NCBI GenBank assembly: GCA_046760445.1
Contig: JBHIEE010000154.1
Span: forward strand, 1 to 5,656
DNA: 5,656 bases
From: JBHIEE01 sp046760445
GTDB lineage: Bacteria; Acidobacteriota; Aminicenantia; JdFR-78
Direction of reading: 5' to 3'
The notes under the pieces were generated by a model. That model was given only the letters and a program-made list of their open reading frames with translations, was not told the DNA's origin and did no database searches. Numbering within the stretch: position 1 is the first letter of the stretch; every line of letters starts with the position of its first letter. Positions 1-5,516 of the stretch are shown here, piece by piece. A program made the translations under genes and the position numbers.

Positions 1-105
1 ATTTGGAATTTTGCCGAACAGAGTAAGGCATATCTTGTAATATCAGTTAATCTTCTCTTAAATAAAATGCAACTTTCGGATAAAAAAAGGAGTTTTATTC
101 TATGA
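1..105 (+). CDS. Possible 3' end of an upstream gene (partial, weak)
   Basis: Frame 1 is open from the window edge for 34 codons and ends at TGA 103-105, overlapping the sigma factor start (102-104) as ATGA, an arrangement typical of translationally coupled operon genes. The peptide would end in MQLSDKKRSFIL and has a hydrophobic stretch (YLVISVNLLL) before it; I recognise no family. The alternative is a non-coding leader: frame 2 closes at 38-40, and a minus-strand ATG at 29-31 also opens towards the window edge, so none of the three readings is secure. An internal ATG at 67-69 could also give a 12-residue leader peptide, but no Shine-Dalgarno precedes it. Only sequence upstream of the window can decide. 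Confidence 0.25.
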   Translation: MWNFAEQSKAYLVISVNLLLNKMQLSDKKRSFIL

Positions 106-668
106 AAATGGATGAACAGGATTTGGTTCTCCGGCTTCAGCAAGGAGATGAAATGGCTTTTGTTAAAATAGTTAATTCCTATAAAGATAAAATAGTTAAC
201 TATCTTTATCATTTAACCGGAGATTATCAAAGAGCAGTGGAACTTTCTCAAGAAACATTTTTAAGAGTTTATTTTAAAGCAAGAAAGTATAAACCCATTG
301 CTCCTTTCTCTTCCTGGGTTTATACCATTGCTTCTAACTTGGCCAAAACTGAATTGAAGAAGATGTCTAAAATTAAGACAATTCCTTTAGATGAACTGAA
401 AAGGAACCCAGAAATAGAATCAACTTCAATTGATTTTAGAAAAAAAGAGAAAATTGCGAGGGTAAAAAAGGCATTAGATTCTCTTCCTCCTAAATATAAA
501 ATCCCGATAATTTTGAAAGATATAGAGGGATTTACTCAAGAGGAAATTGCTAAAATGCTAAAAGCTCCAATTGGCACGATAAAAGCAAGAATAAGTCGAG
601 GAAGGAATATTTTAAAAAATGAATTAGAAAGAGGTGAAATTTATTCCGAAGAGAAAAAAGGAGGTTAG
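102..668 (+). CDS. ECF-family RNA polymerase sigma factor (RpoE-like)
   Basis: This is an alternative sigma factor that directs RNA polymerase to a small regulon, usually in response to envelope or extracytoplasmic stress. At 188 residues it has the normal ECF size. Region 2 covers about residues 8-87 and contains the classic core-binding and -10 recognition stretch, with the block ELSQETFLRVY (47-57) and the following FSSWVYTIASN (69-79). A short charged linker (about 88-114) leads to region 4 (about 118-175), whose helix-turn-helix lies near 145-172 (TQEEIAKML, then GTIKARISRGR). Region 3 is absent, as expected for ECF factors. The start at ATG 102 is preferred over ATG 108 because AAGGAG at 87-92 lies 9 bases upstream of it. 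The gene runs with 3-base spacing into a membrane protein in the anti-sigma position, then an HtrA homologue, so it is probably held inactive at the membrane. Target promoters cannot be read from this window. Confidence 0.95.
   Translation: MKMDEQDLVLRLQQGDEMAFVKIVNSYKDKIVNYLYHLTGDYQRAVELSQETFLRVYFKARKYKPIAPFSSWVYTIASNLAKTELKKMSKIKTIPLDELKRNPEIESTSIDFRKKEKIARVKKALDSLPPKYKIPIILKDIEGFTQEEIAKMLKAPIGTIKARISRGRNILKNELERGEIYSEEKKGG
657..665 (+). promoter_or_regulatory. Strong ribosome binding site inside the sigma factor gene
   Basis: AAAGGAGGT is complementary over 9 bases to the usual 3' end of 16S rRNA and lies 6 bases before the ATG at 672. It is embedded in the last codons of the sigma factor gene (Lys-Lys-Gly-Gly), so ribosomes ending the sigma factor can start the next gene at once. 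This fixes the start of the downstream gene and suggests linked synthesis of sigma factor and its partner. Confidence 0.8.
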
Positions 669-671
669 AAA

Positions 672-1028
672 ATGAAAGAAATTAATTTCTTGAAAGAATT
701 AGAAAGAGTTAATGCTCCAGCTGAATTTGAAAATGAGCTTATGACGAGATTAACTTTTCAGAAAGAAAAAAGACGAAGAGTTGTTAGAAACTTAAGATTT
801 TCTCTCGCTGGATTAGCAGCATTCGTTTTAATTATTTTCCTCGGAATAAATTTTGGTTTTTTCCGGAATGAAAATGCAAGAGAAATAAGTCTATCTCAGG
901 AAATTATTCCTGTAATGGAAACAATAAATTATTCCACTGAATTAGAAACAGTTTCCTATAGTTCCGAAAAGTCTAAGACAGTTTTTATTTTAGAACAAGT
1001 CATGGAAAAGGAAGAAAATTACTTTTAA
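672..1028 (+). CDS. Putative single-pass membrane anti-sigma factor, not of the zinc-binding type
   Basis: This 118-residue protein sits directly behind the sigma factor, which is the main reason to call it an anti-sigma factor. Its N-terminal 40 residues are charged and predicted cytoplasmic, with the motif LKELERVNAPAEFENELMTR near 7-26, a PaeFe..l..rL pattern I associate with small proteins encoded next to ECF sigma genes. A basic stretch (KEKRRRVVRNLR, 31-42) precedes one membrane helix at about 43-63. The positive-inside rule therefore places the C-terminal ~54 residues outside the cytoplasm. That tail has a short hydrophobic segment (KTVFILEQV, 102-110) and ends in ENYF. There is no Cys or His in the protein, so the HxxxCxxC zinc motif of ZAS anti-sigma factors is absent. 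The start at 672 is fixed by the Shine-Dalgarno at 657-665. Sigma binding is inferred from position and topology, not from a recognised domain; it could instead be a sigma-linked membrane protein of another role. Confidence 0.7.
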   Translation: MKEINFLKELERVNAPAEFENELMTRLTFQKEKRRRVVRNLRFSLAGLAAFVLIIFLGINFGFFRNENAREISLSQEIIPVMETINYSTELETVSYSSEKSKTVFILEQVMEKEENYF

Positions 1029-1041
1029 ACGGAGGTTTAGA

Positions 1042-2628
1042 ATGAAAAATAGGATAGTGATTTTTTTAGCATTATTTTTATTAATTCTTTTATTTGGAAT
1101 AAGTTTTGGAAGGACAACTCCCCAAGGATTAAATGATTATGAAAGAGAAATTAAGGAGGTGGTAAAGAAAGTATCTCTCAGTGTGGTGAGAGTAGAAGCA
1201 GAAAATAGAACAAAGAAAGTAGCTTCTGGCGTAATTTTCGATAAAAATGGATACATTGTTACGACTGCTTTAATTGCCCCTAAGGATGATGAGTTGGTTG
1301 TTATTGCTCGAGGGGGGAAAAAATTTAAAGCCGAGGTAGTAGGAGTTGATTTAGAAACTCGTTTAGCTGTTTTAAAAATTAAAGGTGGTCAACTCCCACC
1401 ATTGAGAATTGGACAGGTAAAAGATATTTTTCCTGGTTCCTGGGTTGGTGTGATAACCCTTTCTCCAGAACTCAATCCAGCTATTACGCAGGGAATTGTT
1501 AGTTCTGTTTCAAAGAAAAGTTTAAGATTGAATGTTTGGGTTACTCCTGGAGCAAGCGGCAGTCCAGTGGTTAATAAAGAAGGCAAAATGATTGGAATCT
1601 TGAGAGGAGTATATTCAGAGGAAAAGCCGGTCGTGTTCGAATTTCGAGAAAAAGAACTTGTCGGTTCTGGCTATGTCTTTGGGCGAGCAGAAGCTCCTTC
1701 TTCAGGTATGGCAGTGGCTATTCCTGTAGATGTGGTGAAAAAAGTGGCAGTTGAGATAAGAGAGAAAGGGAAGGTAGAAAGAGGCTGGTTAGGAGTTTCA
1801 ATTTTTAAAAATGAAGATGGTGAGGTTGAGATTTCCCGGGTGGAGAGAGATAGTCCTGCTTGGACAGCAGGTTTACAGGAAAATGATATTATTTTGAAAA
1901 CAAATGGCAAAAAGGTAGTTAGTCCAAGCTATCTTGCTTCTGAAATTCGGGATAAGAAGCCGGGCGAGAAAATTACTTTGGAAATTCGAAGAGACTCCCA
2001 AATTAAACACATTGAAGTGGAGTTAGGTCAATTGCCTGAAGAAAAAATGTTCAAGATTTTTGAAAGGAAATTCCCAAGGTTGTTTTCTTATAAATGGTCA
2101 CCCAAGATAAAAATCCCAAAGCCTGAGAGAGAACTGAGATGGTTTTGGGAGAGTCGAAAATATATTGGAGTATATTTGGAAGAGTGTACAGAAGAATTAT
2201 CAAGATATTTTGGAGTAAAAGAGGGAATAGGTCTTTTAGTTACTAAAGTAGTTGAGGATAGTCCTGCTGAGAAAGCGGGAATAATGGTCGGGGATGTAAT
2301 TATCAAAGCAGACGGTGAAAGAGTAGAGTCTATCAGTCAATTAAGTTCGATCATTCAGAAAAAGGAGCCAGGAGAAAAAATTAAAATTGAATTCATAAGA
2401 AATAAAAAGAAGAAGGAAGTAGAAGTAGAAATTAAAGAAGAAAAACGGTCTTCATTAAAAGAATGGGAAAAATATAGAAAGAAATGGGAGGATTACTGGA
2501 AGGATTATGATTGGGAAAAATTCAGAAAAAAAATGAAAGAAATAAACAAAAACTTAGAAAAAACAACTCAAGCAGCCAAAACTAAGATTCGCAATATTCT
2601 TGAGAGAATAGGAGAAATTGAAGTTTAA
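1042..2628 (+). CDS. HtrA/DegP-like protein with two PDZ domains and a degenerate catalytic triad
   Basis: HtrA proteins are envelope proteases and chaperones that degrade or bind misfolded proteins. This one (528 residues) begins with a signal peptide or membrane anchor (about 4-22). A trypsin-like domain follows (about 35-240), then PDZ1 (about 247-329), a basic, aromatic linker (330-372), PDZ2 (about 373-465) and a Lys/Trp/Tyr-rich helical tail (466-528). Both PDZ domains carry the usual DSPA..AG....D.I motif (270-285 and 406-421). In the protease domain, GYIVTTALIA (70-79) aligns with GYVVTNNHVV of DegP, putting Leu77 at the catalytic His. VGVDLETRLAV (100-110) puts Arg107 at the catalytic Asp. 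TPGASGSPV (168-176) keeps Ser172. It is therefore unlikely to be a normal serine protease and may act as a chaperone or sensor. The frame is intact and the domains well preserved, so this does not look like a decaying gene. GGAGGT at 1031-1036 supports the start, 13 bases after the anti-sigma-like gene. Confidence 0.92.
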   Translation: MKNRIVIFLALFLLILLFGISFGRTTPQGLNDYEREIKEVVKKVSLSVVRVEAENRTKKVASGVIFDKNGYIVTTALIAPKDDELVVIARGGKKFKAEVVGVDLETRLAVLKIKGGQLPPLRIGQVKDIFPGSWVGVITLSPELNPAITQGIVSSVSKKSLRLNVWVTPGASGSPVVNKEGKMIGILRGVYSEEKPVVFEFREKELVGSGYVFGRAEAPSSGMAVAIPVDVVKKVAVEIREKGKVERGWLGVSIFKNEDGEVEISRVERDSPAWTAGLQENDIILKTNGKKVVSPSYLASEIRDKKPGEKITLEIRRDSQIKHIEVELGQLPEEKMFKIFERKFPRLFSYKWSPKIKIPKPERELRWFWESRKYIGVYLEECTEELSRYFGVKEGIGLLVTKVVEDSPAEKAGIMVGDVIIKADGERVESISQLSSIIQKKEPGEKIKIEFIRNKKKKEVEVEIKEEKRSSLKEWEKYRKKWEDYWKDYDWEKFRKKMKEINKNLEKTTQAAKTKIRNILERIGEIEV

Positions 2629-2641
2629 TAATAATATTTGA

Positions 2642-3616
2642 TTAGTTTTCCGTCTTTATTAGCTCTATGTAACCTTTACCTCCTCTTCCTTTTTTGTCAT
2701 TTATTTCCATCACAATTCTTTCTTTAATTACTTCTTTTTGAGCTAAATCATAAATAAGTTGGCGATAAAAATAGTGAATTTTATAATTTTTCCAAATTTT
2801 TACTTTTGGTTCAGCTTCTCCTTCAATGATAATCTTCTGCTCATTTAATTTTTTAATGAAATATTTAATGGAAAATGGTCTTTCCTGGCGAAAATGAGTA
2901 AATATTTCAAATACTTTAGCCAGATTAGGAGCGATCAAATTGAGATAAGGGGCAAGATTGACATTTCTTTCAATCCATTCTGCAGGAAGATTATCAAATT
3001 CTTCTTTCACAAGAAGCTCAATAGGCCGAGACATTAGTTTTAGAGTTTCCGCCAATGCTCCATAGGCTTTCATTGGAATTTCGTGGTCAGAAGGCCAGGC
3101 ATATTTAGGGTTTATCTTGTTTGAAATTGAAGTAGCAACGATATATCCTTTTTTATCACGACAAAAAACAAAGATAGGATAGTCATTGTTAGAGAAAATG
3201 AAAGGGAGAGCTTTTTTTATTTTTGGTGTTATTGTTTTATTTATCACTGGATTTTGTTTCTCCCAGGTATTTAGACACTGCTCACCGTAATTTACTCCCT
3301 CTTTTACTGTATGATTGACAATTCGGATGTGAAGTTCCGATGCTGAGAATCCAATGGTTCTCATAATATAGCCTGGTTCATTGATGTCTTTATAGGTAAA
3401 GAATATTCTGCCTTCAGGATTTTTTTTAGCCTCTAAAAGAAGAGAAGCCTTTGCTTCCAAGTAAGCTCGAAAGGGAATTATAAATAATAGCCTTCCCCAG
3501 GAGTACCCTTTTAAATTAAATCTAAGTTGATAATCAGAGAGTTTTTCTTCAGTTTGATTAGATAATAGAAAAGAGGTTAATAGTAGAATGAATAAAATAA
3601 GTTTAGTTTTCTTCAT
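2642..3616 (-). CDS. Secreted protein of unknown function
   Basis: I do not recognise this 324-residue protein. It starts with a clear signal peptide: Lys at 2, 3 and 5, a hydrophobic core at about 6-18, and likely cleavage near Ser19-Asn20-Gln21. The mature part looks beta-rich at the start (LRFNLKGYSWGRLLFI from 31, with alternating hydrophobic residues) and mixed afterwards. It has two cysteines, C114 and C152, which could form a disulfide outside the cytoplasm. Other visible segments are a Trp/Pro-containing stretch near 170-182 (PKYAWPSDHEIPM) and a basic C-terminal part (about 250-316) ending in a Gly/Lys-rich turn (KKGRGGKGY). A weak resemblance to the start of DUF3108-type envelope proteins crossed my mind but is not secure. 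Its ATG (3616-3614) overlaps the trmH stop (3615-3613) as ATGA, and no Shine-Dalgarno is visible before it, so translation is probably coupled to trmH. It converges on the HtrA gene with 13 bases between. Confidence 0.85.
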   Translation of the reverse strand: MKKTKLILFILLLTSFLLSNQTEEKLSDYQLRFNLKGYSWGRLLFIIPFRAYLEAKASLLLEAKKNPEGRIFFTYKDINEPGYIMRTIGFSASELHIRIVNHTVKEGVNYGEQCLNTWEKQNPVINKTITPKIKKALPFIFSNNDYPIFVFCRDKKGYIVATSISNKINPKYAWPSDHEIPMKAYGALAETLKLMSRPIELLVKEEFDNLPAEWIERNVNLAPYLNLIAPNLAKVFEIFTHFRQERPFSIKYFIKKLNEQKIIIEGEAEPKVKIWKNYKIHYFYRQLIYDLAQKEVIKERIVMEINDKKGRGGKGYIELIKTEN

Positions 3617-4194
3617 TTAGAATAAAGCCATTCTTGATATAATTGGGCAAATTCTTCTTTAGAAAGTCTTTTTTTGTTAAAAAATCCTTTTTTCAATCTT
3701 TGGTTAAATGCTTCATAAAGAATTATTCCCGCAGAGACTGATAGATTTAAACTCCAAACCATTCCCACCATTGGAATTCTTATTTTCCAATCAGCAAATT
3801 TTAGTGCTTCTTGAGACACTCCTTCTGATTCATTCCCAAAAACAATAGCTATTGGCTGAGTGTAATCTATTTGATAATAGGGGAGGGCATCCTGATTTAA
3901 ATAGGTAACGGCAATTTTTAATCCCAATGCTTTTATCTTAGTTAGGCATTGGGTTGTGGAGGAGTAAAAATGTAATTTTAACCATTTTTCTGCGCCAGTA
4001 GAAATCGCTTCATTTATCGGGAGCTGTTCATCAGAAGAAATAACATCCATATTCAGCACGCCAGCTGCTTCGCATGTTCTGAGCACAGCATTAGCATTGT
4101 GAGTATTTTTAATTTCTTCTAAGACTACTCTTAAATCAGGTTGCCTGAGGGAAAGAACTTTTTTTACTTTTTCGATTCTTTCTTTGGTTGGCAC
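3613..4194 (-). CDS. trmH: TrmH-type tRNA (guanosine-2'-O-)-methyltransferase, SPOUT family
   Basis: This enzyme is predicted to transfer a methyl group from S-adenosylmethionine to the ribose 2'-OH of a tRNA guanosine, position 18 in the D-loop for characterised TrmH proteins. It acts in the cytoplasm as a trefoil-knot dimer. Motif 1 is HNANAVLRTCEAAGV (32-46), with Asn33 and the catalytic-type Arg39. Motif 2 is IVFGNESEGVSQEAL (117-131). Motif 3 is IPMVGMVWSLNLSVSAGIILYEA (140-162), which forms the knot and SAM pocket. The N-terminal RQPDL (17-21) and the IDYTQP block (109-114) match E. coli TrmH closely, favouring TrmH over other SpoU paralogues. At 193 residues it is the size of the Thermus protein and lacks the longer C-terminus of the E. 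coli one. The start is GTG (4194-4192) with no clear Shine-Dalgarno; it is chosen because it places the N-terminus where TrmH begins and no in-frame ATG lies between it and the upstream stop. The substrate position is inferred. Confidence 0.9.
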   Translation of the reverse strand: MPTKERIEKVKKVLSLRQPDLRVVLEEIKNTHNANAVLRTCEAAGVLNMDVISSDEQLPINEAISTGAEKWLKLHFYSSTTQCLTKIKALGLKIAVTYLNQDALPYYQIDYTQPIAIVFGNESEGVSQEALKFADWKIRIPMVGMVWSLNLSVSAGIILYEAFNQRLKKGFFNKKRLSKEEFAQLYQEWLYSK

Positions 4195-4244
4195 AATTCG
4201 ACTATAGCAAAACCAAATTTCTAAATCAACTCGAATATAATTTT

Positions 4245-5516
4245 TTAATTGGAATCAGAACCTTTGAACTTGGCCAATAGATCTGGAACCGCTTCTTTAT
4301 GAACCATAATAGTTAGCATTTTGAGTTTAATATAATCATCACGGTAGAAATAATAGCCTTTGAATTTGCCTTTAAAGGCACTCCGGGCAGAATCTTTTAT
4401 CAGAAACCAACCATGTTCGCCAATTTTTTTGTGTCCCACGAGATGGATAGCATGATCATCTGTAGAAGTTTTATTATAAAATCTGAATTCCCGAGAATCC
4501 TGGTTGATGCATTCTTGAGAAAGATCAAAGGAGGGAATAATAGCAATGTCATCTTCACCGCTTTTACCTGGTTCTGAGACATCACCCCCGAGAGCAACAG
4601 TGGAACCGTTTTTAATTGCCTTGAGAATAACATTATAAAATTCATCAAGAGGAATATTGTAATAGTCTGCACTGTGCCACCAGTTGTCCGGCACCTTGTA
4701 TTCTCCTTTGGTGTAAAAAGGCAGAGACTTGAGACTCATAATAGCTACATAGTCATCAAGAGGAAGCTGGAGAATATTTGTCAGGTATTCCTTGGGAGTC
4801 ATTTCTTTTCCGTCAACATTGATTGTTTCTGGTGGCTTGCCCAGATGTTTGTTCAGAATAGTTTTAATGTAAGAGATAGCTGGCTTTTCATCCCAGTAGT
4901 TGTGTTTCTTAAGGAAATTGAGATAAGCTTTCATTTCTTTCACTAACTCCCGATGGTTATGTTCTGTTTTTCTAGCAAGCAAGCCAGTATAATCAGAGGC
5001 TCTTACGGCACCATATTTTTTCATACGCTCAATAACAGCGTTATGTTCTGAACCCTCAGCAAAAGAAGAGTTTCCTTTCTCTCTAATAAAGCGTCGAGTT
5101 TTTTCTACATATTCCCAGTAAACGGTATACATTTCAGAAAGCTTGATTTCTCCCTTTCCCAGGCGCTTCAATTCTGATTCTAAAAAAGAAGTAGTAGAAA
5201 AACTCCAACAAGTGCCTGTTTTTCCCTGGCGGAGAGGTGGAAAGTGGAAATACTGGTTAAAATCTTCTGGAGAGGTAGGCTTCTCGATTCCAGAGAAGTC
5301 CATAGAGAGGTAAGTTTCCTCTTTCTTTTTATCATCAACCTTTCTCTTTTTATAGACTACTTGGTCAAGGCAGATAAGACTTTTTTCAGATATTTCACTC
5401 GGAGCTATAGCCTGTTTTTTTTCTGGTGCTTTTTGCTTTTTACCACAGAAAGTCAGAAGCAGAATAAAAGAGAAACTCAAAAAAATTGTTAGTATAAAAA
5501 TAACGATTCTTTTCAT
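4245..5516 (-). CDS. Exported C1B papain-family peptidase (bleomycin hydrolase/PepC-like), predicted lipoprotein
   Basis: This is a cysteine peptidase of the bleomycin hydrolase/aminopeptidase C branch of the papain family, 423 residues long. The N-terminus is hydrophobic (4-23) and ends in LTFC with Cys24 as the likely lipidated residue, although Phe at -1 is unusual for a lipobox. A charged Lys/Glu-rich linker (25-70) follows. The catalytic domain begins near 72: QGKTGTCWSFS (97-107) gives the oxyanion Gln97 and nucleophile Cys103 with the correct six-residue spacing. LSEMYTVYWEYVEK (126-139) and LDDYVAIMS (253-261) match blocks typical of C1B enzymes. DDHAIHLVGH (353-362) supplies His355. 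FLIKDSAR (371-378) sits where papains have the Asn of NSWG, so the third residue is Asp375. MLTIMVHKEAVPDLL (400-414) is the C1B ending, but only nine residues follow, fewer than I recall in PepC. AGGAGG at 5530-5525, 8 bases upstream, supports the ATG at 5516. It is the first gene of the trmH group. The substrate is unknown. Confidence 0.9.
   Translation of the reverse strand: MKRIVIFILTIFLSFSFILLLTFCGKKQKAPEKKQAIAPSEISEKSLICLDQVVYKKRKVDDKKKEETYLSMDFSGIEKPTSPEDFNQYFHFPPLRQGKTGTCWSFSTTSFLESELKRLGKGEIKLSEMYTVYWEYVEKTRRFIREKGNSSFAEGSEHNAVIERMKKYGAVRASDYTGLLARKTEHNHRELVKEMKAYLNFLKKHNYWDEKPAISYIKTILNKHLGKPPETINVDGKEMTPKEYLTNILQLPLDDYVAIMSLKSLPFYTKGEYKVPDNWWHSADYYNIPLDEFYNVILKAIKNGSTVALGGDVSEPGKSGEDDIAIIPSFDLSQECINQDSREFRFYNKTSTDDHAIHLVGHKKIGEHGWFLIKDSARSAFKGKFKGYYFYRDDYIKLKMLTIMVHKEAVPDLLAKFKGSDSN

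Noticed and set aside
35..63. TTGTAA and TTAAAT with 17-base spacing, considered as a sigma-70 promoter for the sigma operon
   Set aside because: Each hexamer matches consensus at only four of six positions, which is common by chance in AT-rich DNA, and the stretch may be coding.
239..248. GGAACTTTCT, which matches the RpoE-type -35 consensus GGAACTT
   Set aside because: It lies inside the sigma factor coding region (Glu-Leu-Ser) and no TCTGA-like -10 is found about 16-17 bases downstream.
1389..2306. Three open minus-strand frames of 65-79 codons opposite the HtrA gene
   Set aside because: They lie antisense to well-conserved trypsin-like and PDZ coding sequence, have no recognisable product and are explained by the coding frame on the other strand.
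2595..2610. Stem-loop TATTCT-TGAG-AGAATA at the end of the HtrA gene, considered as a terminator
   Set aside because: The stem is six base pairs, nearly all A-T, lies inside the coding sequence and has no T-run after it on either strand.
4196..4236. ATTCGA (4196-4201) and TCGAAT (4231-4236) inverted repeat in the gap before trmH
   Set aside because: Only six base pairs with a 29-base loop; no extension of the stem, so it is unlikely to form a useful structure.
4400..5492. Open frames overlapping the peptidase gene (minus 4400-4672, plus 4674-4946, plus 5244-5492)
   Set aside because: They overlap the conserved C1B peptidase sequence and their translations show no domain; they are frame shadows.
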